33,778 nt of DNA from Vescimonas sanitatis (GTDB taxonomy: Bacteria > Bacillota > Clostridia > Oscillospirales > Oscillospiraceae). The notes beneath the pieces are model-generated. The model had not been told where the DNA came from, searched no databases, and saw only the letters and a program-made list of their open reading frames with translations. The position numbers were made by a program, and so were the translations under genes. This document shows positions 1 to 7,108 of this stretch, one piece after another; position 1 is the stretch's first letter, and every line of letters starts with the position of its first letter. The stretch is taken from assembly GCF_049060325.1 (NCBI RefSeq), contig NZ_JBMGPW010000012.1, positions 1-33,778 of the forward strand. Reading direction: 5' to 3'.

Positions 1-142
1 CGCTTTCCCTCACGTAACCGGCGTTTTCCTGATCGTTGTCGTTCCCCCGACTGTGCCAGCACAGCTTTCCGCTGCCGCTGCCTGCTACTACGGCAAAAAT
101 TATTCGTTCTGCCGTGTCGCAGGCTAAGAAATAATTATATCC
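1..142. other. Non-coding edge, nothing recognised
   Basis: No convincing reading frame, RNA gene or promoter is visible. It could be the decayed end of something to the left of the window. Confidence 0.4.
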
Positions 143-189
143 TGTGCCCGACGGGCACACCTACCTTTGCCGCCTTGCGGCGGCAAAGG
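143..189. repeat. Two adjacent perfect hairpins
   Basis: The first stem is at 143-150/152-159 (TGTGCCCG with a one-base A loop as written, so a few inner pairs would open). The second is an 11-bp perfect stem, 164-174/179-189 (CCTTTGCCGCC, loop TTGC). No T-run follows either on the + strand. They open a hairpin-rich non-coding stretch reaching to about 567 and look like parts of a dispersed intergenic repeat rather than simple terminators. Confidence 0.6.
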
Positions 190-346
190 CGCGATTTGAT
201 AATCGCCACTCGACCAGCGCACCAACCCCTACCCTCGCTGTTGTCAGCGGCAGCGGCGCAGGAGGTACAAGCAGTCCCCCGAACCGACAACGATACCCGC
301 CGTACCAATTCCGCGAAGCCAGCACCGCCAAATTTGCACTTGCCTG

Positions 347-426
347 CCCCGCGCCAAGGGGTCCTTAGACCGTAGGTCTAAGCGACTTTCTTTTCCACAT
401 TTCTTTCTTCGCAGAAAGAAATGTGG
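347..426. repeat. Intergenic structured repeat, copy 1
   Basis: The copy starts with CCCCGCGCCAAGGG. A small stem follows (CTTAGACC, loop GTA, GGTCTAAG). It ends in a 14-bp perfect stem, 395-408/413-426 (CCACATTTCTTTCT, loop TCGC). A second copy lies at 488-567 with the same three-part order. The small stem differs between copies by one compensated pair and one G-T wobble, which suggests the folded form is maintained. No coding frame is supported here. Confidence 0.65.
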
Positions 427-487
427 CCGCCGGAGACCGCCTCCCCGTCGGGGGGAAACCGACTCGCCGCCGGGGCGGCGAAACCCT

Positions 488-567
488 CCCCGCGCCAAGG
501 GATCCTTAAACCGTAGGTTTGAGTGGTTTTCTTTGGTAACTTTCTTTTTACAAAAAAAGAAAGTTAC
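488..567. repeat. Intergenic structured repeat, copy 2
   Basis: Same layout as the copy at 347-426: CCCCGCGCCAAGGG, a small stem (CTTAAACC, loop GTA, GGTTTGAG), then a 14-bp perfect stem 536-549/554-567 (GTAACTTTCTTTTT, loop ACAA). The long stem has an unrelated sequence from copy 1, so its structure is kept while its bases are not. A further small stem (CGTGCCGGAGCACG) follows at about 569. Confidence 0.65.
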
Positions 568-614
568 TCGTGCCGGAGCACGAAACTCCCCATCCCGCGC
601 CCGCAGGCGTATGT

Positions 615-641
615 CAAAGGCTTCCCGCAGGGAAGTCTTTG
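615..641 (-). terminator. Hairpin after the HMA gene
   Basis: A 12-bp stem (CAAAGGCTTCCC / GGGAAGTCTTTG, one G-T pair, loop GCA) sits just past the HMA stop codon on the minus strand. There is no U-run, so it may be a weak terminator or a 3'-end stabiliser. Confidence 0.35.
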
Positions 642-648
642 CGTGGTT

Positions 649-867
649 TTACAGTTCGATCTCGCAGTCCGGCTCCACCTTCTTGCAGGCCTTCAGCACC
701 GCCTTCATGGTGGCCTTCTGGTCTGCGCCCTCCGCAAATTCCACGATCATCTTCTGCGTCATAAAGTTCACCACGGCGGAGGCCACGCCCTCAGTCTTCT
801 GGGCAGCTTCCTCCATCAGGTTGGCGCAGTTGGCGCAGTCAACTTCGATGCTGTATGTCTTTTTCAT
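649..867 (-). CDS. HMA-domain metal-binding protein
   Basis: A 72-residue protein that is one heavy-metal-associated (HMA) domain. The ligand motif CANC supplies Cys11 and Cys14, and the residues around it follow the beta-alpha-beta fold of CopZ-like chaperones and of N-terminal domains of CadA/CopA ATPases. It should bind a soft metal such as Cu, Cd or Zn in the cytoplasm and hand it to a transporter. AGGAG lies about 8 bases before the ATG. It is divergent from an ArsR-type regulator and has its own strong promoter with a palindrome over the start site. No P-type ATPase is present in the window, so the partner is missing, to the left, or elsewhere. The fold is sure; the metal is not. Confidence 0.85.
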   Translation of the reverse strand: MKKTYSIEVDCANCANLMEEAAQKTEGVASAVVNFMTQKMIVEFAEGADQKATMKAVLKACKKVEPDCEIEL

Positions 868-893
868 AGTGATGACTCCTTTCGCAGCACTTA

Positions 894-956
894 AAGTATT
901 AAGTACTTGTTTAATCGTTCTGGGCGTAGTATAATGTACCTGACCGCAAATGTCAA
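894..956 (-). promoter_or_regulatory. Promoter and operator of the HMA gene
   Basis: On the minus strand there is TTGACA (951-956), a 17-bp spacer and TATACT (928-933), a near-consensus vegetative promoter. Just downstream of the expected start point is the palindrome ATTAA-N8-TTAAT (898-915), overlapped by AAGTA-N5-TACTT (894-908). ArsR-family repressors bind palindromes of this kind, and the neighbouring divergent gene encodes one, so repression released by metal is inferred. Confidence 0.7.
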
Positions 957-1024
957 CGGTCCGGCGGCACTCCCTGCCGCCCGGGCGAAAACCATTGCCT
1001 TTCGGGCGAAACGGAGGTCATCGT

Positions 1025-1726
1025 ATGGAAAACCCGTCCCTGCCCCACTACCACGGCGAAGAGCCGGCCCACACGGAGGTCGTCCGCCAGATGCTGGAAA
1101 AAGAGGACACCTTTCAGGAACTTTCCGATATTTTCCGGCAGCTGGGCGACGCCAACCGCATCCGCATCTTCTGGCTGTTGTGCCACTGCGAGGAGTGCGT
1201 GGTGAACATCGCCGCCATGATGGATATGTCCAGCCCCGCCGTCTCCCACCACCTCCGCATCCTTCGGGACAGCGGCCTGCTGACCACCCGCCGCGACGGC
1301 AAGGAGGTCTACTACCACGCCGCCGACACCGCCCAGGCCCGGCTGCTGCACGAGCTCATCGAGCAGGTCATGGACGTGGCCTGTCCCCAGTGGCGCGCCG
1401 AGGCAGAGCAGGTCCGGCTGATCCGGGAGATCCACGACTACCTGCTGTCGCACATGGACCAGCGTATCACCATCGAGGACCTCTGCCATCTGTACCCCAT
1501 CAACCCGACCACATTGAAAGAGGTGTTCAAGGATGTGTACGGCACCTCCATCGCCGCCCATCTGAAGGAGCACCGTCTGGAGAAGGCCGCCCGCCTCCTC
1601 CGTGAGACGGATGCCAGTATGGCGGAGGTAGCCCGCCGGGTAGGCTATGAAAGCCAGAGCAAATTCACCGCCGCCTTCAAGGACCAGTACGGCTGTCTGC
1701 CCACAATGTATCGGAAGATGTCATAA
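1025..1726 (+). CDS. ArsR-AraC fusion metalloregulator
   Basis: A 233-residue protein with two DNA-binding modules. Residues ~32-110 form an ArsR/SmtB winged helix with the recognition helix SSPAVSHHLRILRDSGLL. Its third helix carries Cys53, Cys55 and Cys58 (CHCEEC), at the place where ArsR and CadC bind metal. Residues ~145-233 are an AraC-type double HTH (ITIEDLCHLYPINPTTLKEV, then SMAEVARRVGYESQSKFTAA). ArsR proteins are usually about 100 residues without the second module. The ATG at 1025 follows GGAGG (1014-1018); an upstream in-frame ATG at 950 has no such site. It probably represses the divergent HMA gene. The AraC half could add activation or a second operator; that part is inference. 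Confidence 0.85.
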   Translation: MENPSLPHYHGEEPAHTEVVRQMLEKEDTFQELSDIFRQLGDANRIRIFWLLCHCEECVVNIAAMMDMSSPAVSHHLRILRDSGLLTTRRDGKEVYYHAADTAQARLLHELIEQVMDVACPQWRAEAEQVRLIREIHDYLLSHMDQRITIEDLCHLYPINPTTLKEVFKDVYGTSIAAHLKEHRLEKAARLLRETDASMAEVARRVGYESQSKFTAAFKDQYGCLPTMYRKMS

Positions 1727-1754
1727 GCGTGAACTGAAAGTATCATATAGGTAT

Positions 1755-1782
1755 AAAAAAGGCGCCCTTCGGCGCCTTTTTT
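1755..1782. terminator. Bidirectional terminator
   Basis: GGCGCC-CTTC-GGCGCC stem flanked by A6 and T6, so it works on both strands. It can end the ArsR-AraC gene from the left and spo0A copy 1 from the right. Confidence 0.85.
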
Positions 1783-1842
1783 GCGTACATAAAGGTATCC
1801 CTTTTTGCATGGGTTTGTTCACATTTCCCGGATATATCGTGT

Positions 1843-2583
1843 TCACATTTCCTGGGCCTGTAATTGGAGGCGATCGGCGATCATGGCGATGAATTCGGAG
1901 TTTGTGGGCTTGCCCTTCGCGGAGTTCACCGTATAGCCAAAGTATTTCTGCAGCGTTTCCAGGTCGCCGCGGTCCCACGCCACCTCGATCGCGTGGCGAA
2001 TGGCGCGCTCCACCCGGCTGGGTGTCGTCCCGAACCGCTTTGCGATCTCCGGATACAGCACCTTCGTCACCGCGTTGATGACCTCCATATTCCGTACCGT
2101 CAGGATAATACCCTCCCGCAGGTACTGGTAGCCCTTGATGTGCGCCGGCACGCCGATCTCGTGGATGATGGCCGTGACCATCATCTCCAGCTGCTGCAGC
2201 GGCAGGTCGCAGCGCGGGCCTGCCGCGTGGCGGATATGCTCCAGCACTGAGGTGTCGTCCGCCGGCTTGGGCAGGAATGCATAGGCGCCGGCATCCCGGA
2301 TGTCCCGGGCCGCCTCGGCGGTGCGGAATTCCGTCACCACAATGCACCGCGTCTCGGACTTGCCCTTCAGCCGCCGCAGGATGCCCGTGCCGTCCAGTCC
2401 GGGCAGCACCGTGTCCAGCACCAGCACGGCGGGGTGCTGTGCCTCCACCATCGCCAGCGCCTCACGGCCGTCGGTAGTGTCGCCGATCAGACAGATATCC
2501 CCCTGCTTCTTCAAGAAATCGCACAGCTCTGTCCGATACGCCTGGTCCGCATCCGCAACGCATACAGTGATCTTGTTCTCCAT
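1843..2583 (-). CDS. spo0A: Spo0A, copy 1
   Basis: Master regulator of sporulation, 246 residues. The N-terminal receiver domain has the acidic pair near residues 11-13, the phospho-acceptor Asp in VLVLDTVLPGLDG and the conserved Lys in LPKPAD. The C-terminal Spo0A domain shows EIGVPAHIKGYQYLREGI and the recognition segment TPSRVERAIRHAIEVAWDRG. The start MENKITV is preceded by AAAGGGG; a 13-codon in-frame extension exists but has no better site. It differs from copy 2 (24469-25209) by about 13 bases and two residues (Thr for Ala in DTxDGRE, Ala for Val in GAYxFLPK). Both receiver and DNA-binding residues are intact, so it looks functional. Homology with copy 2 ends at the stop codon. Next to it is mobile DNA, so this is more likely the derived copy. 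Confidence 0.95.
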   Translation of the reverse strand: MENKITVCVADADQAYRTELCDFLKKQGDICLIGDTTDGREALAMVEAQHPAVLVLDTVLPGLDGTGILRRLKGKSETRCIVVTEFRTAEAARDIRDAGAYAFLPKPADDTSVLEHIRHAAGPRCDLPLQQLEMMVTAIIHEIGVPAHIKGYQYLREGIILTVRNMEVINAVTKVLYPEIAKRFGTTPSRVERAIRHAIEVAWDRGDLETLQKYFGYTVNSAKGKPTNSEFIAMIADRLQLQAQEM

Positions 2584-2661
2584 ATTCACTTTCCCCTTTA
2601 ACATAATTTTAACGGCACGCAATTCCCCATATACACACCACGAACCGCTCTGACGCTATCA

Positions 2662-2748
2662 AAAATACCACAAACAGACAGCAAATGCAAGGGCAATTTG
2701 TCGAAAACAAACATTTTCGTTCGACACCCAGCGACCGCATTCGACAAA
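2662..2748 (-). promoter_or_regulatory. spo0A copy 1 promoter with three 0A boxes
   Basis: On the minus strand there is TTGCAT (2685-2690), a 17-bp spacer and TATTTT (2662-2667). Three exact 0A boxes (TGTCGAA) lie just upstream at 2699-2705 (opposite orientation), 2720-2726 and 2740-2746. Spo0A-P binds this motif, so direct autoregulation is expected. The arrangement is the same at copy 2. Confidence 0.75.
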
Positions 2749-2877
2749 AAGCGGTGCTTGGGAGACGATGTACCTTTTTGGAGCGATATTTCGCCATAAT
2801 AATTTTGCATATACCAGCGATTGTGATCACTAATAGGCGTTTCGTGCATAATGCATCTATTTGTCGTTTCAAGCAAG
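2749..2877 (-). other. Diverged duplicate of spo0A upstream DNA
   Basis: This stretch upstream of the 0A boxes aligns with 24212-24300 upstream of copy 2 at only roughly 60%, almost without gaps, while promoter and gene are about 98% identical. An open frame runs through both (shared parts include SNAVAGCRTKM and VFDKLPLHLLSVCGIFDSV), but it lacks a start site with ribosome binding and crosses the promoter, so I do not call a protein. Confidence 0.5.
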
Positions 2878-3004
2878 AAAGCAACACCCTCTCGGGAGTT
2901 GCTTTTGGGAGCTTGCGGCCGGATTTCCCCTGCGAGGGGGGATAAACTTCGACTCCGGACAAGCTCAATAAAAAAAGCAACACCCTATCGGGAGTTGCTT
3001 TTTT
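2878..3004. repeat. Two terminator-like repeats around an inverted repeat
   Basis: Hairpin 1 (2878-2906) and hairpin 2 (2971-3004) share AAAGCAACACCCT-TCGGGAGTTGCTTTT with one loop difference; hairpin 2 has A- and T-runs on both sides and should terminate in either direction. Between them is an inverted repeat: GAGCTTG (2909-2915) and CCGGA (2919-2923) pair with TCCGG (2954-2958) and CAAGCTC (2960-2966). It separates spo0A copy 1 from the recombinase remnant. Confidence 0.65.
2908..2925 (+). repeat. Candidate attachment-site half (tRNA-Thr match)
   Basis: GGAGCTTGCGGCCGGATT matches the 3' end of the tRNA-Thr gene (19236-19253) at 17 of 18 bases in direct orientation. Integrases often use tRNA 3' ends and leave such a direct repeat at the far side of an island. 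The one mismatch, and the fact that it sits in a local inverted repeat, weaken the case. Confidence 0.35.
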
Positions 3005-3122
3005 GCCTTGTATTGACAGAAAAGATGCATCACCAAGGTTGTTGCCTCTTATAGTGTTCACCATCTCAAAACTTCTTGTTTATATGGTACCTCTACTTTA
3101 TGTGATTGTCCATTCACATCTT

Positions 3123-4763
3123 TTATAATTCCTGTTCGATCACCATCTCCGAATCCCGGAAGTGGATACGAATGGTCTCCTCGTCCTCTACCGTGATTTT
3201 CTGGATGATCTGACGGACGAACTCATCGGCGAACTCCGTGTAGCCTGCGCTGCACTCCATGATGCTGTCCCACATCTGCTGATGGCGGGTGGCCTGTTCC
3301 TCCAAGCTGACTTCCATCTGCCGGGCGTCCAGAATCTGTGCTTTGAGGGATTCTTTCTCGTCTGTCAGCGCCTTCATTTTGGCATTCAGTTCGGCATCGC
3401 CCATGTTCTCCAGCAGCCGGTCCAGCAGATCGCTTTGCTCCCGACTCACCGTTTCCATGTGTTTCTTCAGTTCCAGCAGCTTTGCACCAGCCTGCGATAA
3501 TGCCTGCTTGGCTTCCTCTGCCATCGCCAGTACATCAGGGCAGACCTCCTGCCGGATGGCGGCAAACTCGTTCATGGAGGCGAGGATCGCGCTGTGGAGC
3601 TTGCTCTCATCCAGTGTCGGTGAGTTGTGACAGTATTGCGTTCCGAACTCCAATCTGGACACGCAGCGCCATACGATCCGCTTTTTCCCGTTTCTTGCCC
3701 AGGTCACTCGTTTGTACGGGGAACCGCACTCACCGCATACCAGCAGTTCCGTCAGGGCGTATTTGCCGGAATATTTCCCAAGCTCTGTCTTGCCGCTCTT
3801 TTGCAGCACCTTGCGCTTGCTGGATCGGCGCGTCATCTCGTTCCGTACCTGATCGAACATCTCTCTGGAGATGATGGCAGGATGGTTGTTCTCCACATAG
3901 TACATGGCGCGCTCGCCCTGGTTTTTCTTCACCTTCTTGGAGATACAGTCCGTGACATAGGTCTTTTGCAGCAGGGCATCTCCGATATATTTTTCATTCG
4001 TCAGGATGTTGTGGATGATGGCGGACGACCAGAATTCTACCCCCTGTGCGGTCGGGACATTATCCTTGTCCAATTCTCGCTTGATCTGCCCCAGCGTACA
4101 GCCGTCCAGATACCGGTGATAAATCCGCTTGATGACCTCGGCTTCCTCCGGGACGATCTCCGGCTGTCCATCCGCACCCTTGCGGTATCCCAGCATCTTT
4201 TTGTATTGGAAGGTCACTTTTCCGGCTTCCGCACTTTTTGCTTTGCCCCAAGCGACATTCTTGCTCAGAGATTCGGATTCCGCCTGGGCGAAACCGCTGA
4301 ACAGTGTGATCAGGAACTCGCTGGATTCCGTCAGCGTATTGATGTTCTCTTTTTCGAAGTACACGCCGATGCCGTTGGCTTTCAGCAGGCGCACTGTTTC
4401 CAAGCAGTCCACGGTGTTTCTGGCAAAGCGGGAGAGAGATTTTGTGATGATGAGGTCGATATGGCCTCGTTTACAGGCAGTGATCATCTTTTTGAACTCT
4501 GTTCATTTCTTGAGGCTGGTACCCGTGATGCCCTCGTCTGCATAGATCCCCGCCATTTCCCAATCCGGGCTATCCTGGATCTTCTGGGTATAGTAGCTCT
4601 TTTGAGCCTCATAGCTGTTGAGCTGCTCCTCACTGTCGGTGGAGACGCGGCAGTATGCCGCTACACGCATTTTGCCGTCTTGCGCTTTACGGAGGGTCTC
4701 CGGTGCCTTGGTTGCAGGGATCACCCGCACCCGGCGTTCCAAAGTTGTCGCCGTTGTTTCCAT
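3123..4763 (-). pseudogene. Large serine recombinase, one stop codon
   Basis: Site-specific DNA recombinase of the large serine family, as found in clostridial conjugative and mobilisable elements. The resolvase domain has AAYCRVSTDSEEQLNSYEAQ with the catalytic Ser, then the central recombinase domain (GYRKG, then IIHNILTNEKYIGDALLQKT) and a zinc-ribbon segment (CGECGSPYKRV, later WRC and YCHNSP), followed by a coiled coil. The frame is complete for 546 codons except for TGA at 4503-4505, in GTSLKK-stop-TEFKKM, where the family usually has Arg; CGA to TGA is a single transition. The remainder (3123-4487, 454 residues) lacks the catalytic Ser, so the enzyme is presumably inactive unless the stop is read through or is a sequencing error. 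Confidence 0.85.
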
Positions 4764-4766
4764 GTA

Positions 4767-5063
4767 TCATTCGTCCTTTCCCTTCATTTCGTCATCCAAA
4801 AATGTAAGCCTTACCGCGCCGTCCGGTGTGATGGTGATATGAGAAACCGCCCGGTGAAAGCGGCGCCAGTTCACTTTCGTCAGGCGGTCAGAATTTTCGT
4901 ATCCACAAATGGTGTCCGGGCAACAGTCGTATCGTGCGGCTGCCCCCTGTAAGATCAGCATCATGACTGCTTCTGGGGACTCCGGCTGTTCCAAGCCTCG
5001 ATTGATGACATTGTTCAGTCGGATGACCTCAGCAGAGGGCGTATATCTCAACAGCATTCCCAT
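4767..5063 (-). CDS. Small mobile-element protein, unknown function
   Basis: A 98-residue acidic protein ending three bases before the recombinase ATG, so the two were probably translated as a unit. I see no signal peptide, membrane segment or named domain. The sequence is mostly helical in character at the start (AEVIRLNNVINRGL) with a beta-like end (ITITPDGAVRLTFLDDE). Its first codons lie at the junction with an amidohydrolase fragment on the other strand, so the true 5' end may have been lost. Confidence 0.5.
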   Translation of the reverse strand: MGMLLRYTPSAEVIRLNNVINRGLEQPESPEAVMMLILQGAAARYDCCPDTICGYENSDRLTKVNWRRFHRAVSHITITPDGAVRLTFLDDEMKGKDE

Positions 5064-5340
5064 CTATGATACGCATGAACATCTCGCGCCCTGCGAGGCG
5101 GCAAGAGAAAAGGAAACTGATATCTTGCGTGAATATCTAAGGCATTATATGGCTTCCAGTGTGATTTCGGCAGGTCTGTCCCAAAAAGATTTTCTTTATG
5201 TGCGTGATGCGTCGAAGCCACTCATGGAGCGCTGGAATATGGTGGAGCCGTACTGGGAATATAACAGACATACCGGGTATGGGCAGGCCGTTGATATCAG
5301 TGTGAAAAAACTCTACGGTTATAGTATCCTGCCTGTGCGA
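5046..5340 (+). pseudogene. Amidohydrolase fragment
   Basis: About 95 codons of the N-terminal part of an amidohydrolase-superfamily enzyme: IPIYDTHEHL holds the first metal-binding His pair, followed by LMERWNMVEPYWEYNRHTGY and KKLYGY. A full enzyme would have some 400 residues. It lacks a start codon with ribosome binding and is fused in frame to DNA that reads into a tyrosine recombinase end. Base composition is lower in GC than neighbours, which suggests transfer. It may be a leftover of another catabolic gene from the same island. Confidence 0.65.
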
Positions 5341-5424
5341 GTCATTCGTTTGTTATTGAGCATGGAGATGTATAAGACGACTTTCCATTCATGCGGGATA
5401 TTTCCCTCTCCGAAAATAGCGGAT

Positions 5425-5778
5425 GCGCCGCTCGGCCCTGCCGTCGTGCGCGAGCGCTTGAGCAAAATACTGGAGCTGGCAGTCTCTGAACACGTCTGCT
5501 TCCACAATCTGCGCCACACCTTTGCCACGACGTTGCTCGAATACGGTATGGATGTAAAAACGCTCTCAACCATTATCGATCACAATTCCGTGGCAACAAC
5601 GCTGAACATTTACGCACACATCACCGACGATATGCGGGTAAAAACGGCGGTAGACTTTGACCACGGCATTGCAAAGAGGGAACAAATCATGCCTCCTGTT
5701 CGAAAACTTGCGTTGGAGAATATGACGACCTTTACCGCGGTGAAAGCAGGGGACCGGTTGCGTCAGTCAGCTCGGTGA
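5425..5778 (+). pseudogene. Tyrosine recombinase, C-terminal fragment
   Basis: Contains the catalytic end of a phage or ICE-type integrase: HNLRHTFATTLLEYGMDVK gives the His-x-x-Arg box, DHNSVATTLNIYAHI gives the second His and the nucleophile Tyr. The N-terminal arm-binding and core-binding domains and the first catalytic Arg are missing. The open frame is joined to the amidohydrolase fragment upstream, so this is a chance fusion and not a real protein. Confidence 0.8.
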
Positions 5779-5806
5779 ACACCGCTGAGGAGGCAAATAT
5801 TCCCCA

Positions 5807-5947
5807 AGAGGACCGGACGGCAAAAAGCGCAGTGGCAACGTCTACGCCCATACCCGCGAGGAATGCGAGGAAAAGCTGAAAGACCTCGTTCAGAAAATGA
5901 AAGCGGACCTTGCGGCAGAACGGGAGCGGGCAGGGCGGACATTCTGA
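5807..5947 (+). pseudogene. Integrase N-terminal fragment
   Basis: About 46 codons (RGPDGKKRSGNVYAHTREEC, then EEKLKDLVQKMKADL) match the DNA-binding N-terminus of Tn916-type integrases, ending at TGA 5945-5947. It follows the C-terminal fragment of another integrase, so at least two integrase genes once stood here in tandem and a deletion removed most of both. Confidence 0.6.
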
Positions 5948-6040
5948 TCCTGACGGACAGAAGACGACCACAGAACACCGAATCCTGTGGCCCCAAATTT
6001 ATAAAGAAAATTCAAACATACGAAAAATTGCGAAATGTAG

Positions 6041-6078
6041 AAAAGCGGTCGGAAGTTGCATGACTTCCAACCGCTTTT
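6041..6078 (-). terminator. Terminator of the catabolic operon
   Basis: AAAAGCGGTCGGAAGT / ACTTCCAACCGCTTTT forms a 15-16 bp stem with one mismatch and a six-base loop, with A/T ends. It lies about 30 bases past the last operon gene on the minus strand. Confidence 0.8.
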
Positions 6079-6110
6079 GTGTGCTTTTATACAGCACGCT
6101 CCTGTTTGTA

Positions 6111-7091
6111 TTATTTGCAATCTGCCCAGCGCGGGTGATCATATACGTTCTTGTCCACCACGTATGGCCATTGTTCCCCGCGGCAAACCGCGAGGCATCC
6201 CTCCACGCACATGGTCGCCATCTGAATGACCGCTTCCCGCGTCTGGGCGGCGGCGTGCGGCGTGACCAGAAGATTGGGCGCCTGGAGCAGAGGGTCATCC
6301 ACACGCAGAGGCTCGCTGCAAAAGACATCCAGCCCTGCGGCCGTAATTTGGCCGGACGTCAGGGCTTGCAGCAGATCCGCCTCGTTGACGATCCCACCGC
6401 GGCTGGTATTGATAAGGAGCGCAGTCTTTTTCATCAGGGCCAGCTCGGATGCGCAGATCAGATTTCGGGTGGCCTCCACCAGCGGCATATGCACGGAGAC
6501 GATATCTGATGTGCGCAGAAGGTCTTCTTTGTTCTGGCAATATTCGACCCCCCACGACTGTATCTGTTCTTTTGAGAAGAAACTATCAAAGCCGATGACC
6601 TTCATGCCGATGCCCAGGCAGATCTTCGCGGTTTCGCGACCGATCGGACCAAGACCGATAATGCCGACAGTCTTGCCTTCCCATTGGAAGGCTTTATGTG
6701 CATCCCGTATGCTCCAGTGACCCTGCAGGGTCTCGTTATTTGCCTCGACAAGATTTTTGGACAGCGACAGCATCATGGCAACGGTATGCTCCGCAACGGA
6801 TCGCCCGTTTGCGCCCGGAGTGACCACAACGGGAATGCCCAGCTTTGTTGCCTGCGTAACGTCTACAGAATCATACCCGATGCCGGGCCGCCCGATGACC
6901 TTCAGCTGTGGGCAGCAGGCCAGAGCGGCTGCATCACACTTTCCGATGCGGACGATCAGGGCATCCGCATCCTGCATCAGCTGGGGATAGTGATTGGGAT
7001 CTCCGTCATCAGCGCTGATATAGTCAACGTGTGCCTGATCTAAAAGTGCCAATCCCTCGGCACAAAGGGACTGCGTCATTACAAATTTCAT
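6111..7091 (-). CDS. D-2-hydroxyacid dehydrogenase
   Basis: NAD-dependent cytosolic oxidoreductase of the phosphoglycerate/glycerate dehydrogenase family, 326 residues, the usual length. The Rossmann motif is GLGPIG (146-151), and the catalytic triad is visible as Arg231 (NTSRGG), Glu260 (CSEPL) and His279 (TPHAAAQ). It reduces a 2-keto acid or oxidises a D-2-hydroxy acid. As the last gene of a ten-gene operon that includes a DapA-like aldolase, it may handle a keto-acid product such as glyoxylate or hydroxypyruvate, but substrate cannot be read from sequence. The gap to the upstream gene is 17 bases. Confidence 0.88.
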   Translation of the reverse strand: MKFVMTQSLCAEGLALLDQAHVDYISADDGDPNHYPQLMQDADALIVRIGKCDAAALACCPQLKVIGRPGIGYDSVDVTQATKLGIPVVVTPGANGRSVAEHTVAMMLSLSKNLVEANNETLQGHWSIRDAHKAFQWEGKTVGIIGLGPIGRETAKICLGIGMKVIGFDSFFSKEQIQSWGVEYCQNKEDLLRTSDIVSVHMPLVEATRNLICASELALMKKTALLINTSRGGIVNEADLLQALTSGQITAAGLDVFCSEPLRVDDPLLQAPNLLVTPHAAAQTREAVIQMATMCVEGCLAVCRGEQWPYVVDKNVYDHPRWADCK

Positions 7092-7108
7092 AGGTATTTC
7101 CGTCCTTC

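Noticed and set aside
244..498. Open frames on both strands among the hairpins
   Set aside because: They are Arg/Pro/Gly-rich readings through structured GC-rich repeats, with no ribosome site or known family.
953..1573. 206-codon minus-strand frame
   Set aside because: It is the antisense of the ArsR-AraC gene, which has clear domains and a ribosome site.
2609..3064. 151-codon frame upstream of spo0A copy 1
   Set aside because: It reads through two terminator hairpins and the 0A boxes; the copy 2 equivalent shares only the promoter part. No start site.
3627..4952. 441-codon plus-strand frame opposite the recombinase
   Set aside because: Shadow of the serine recombinase; no domain recognised.
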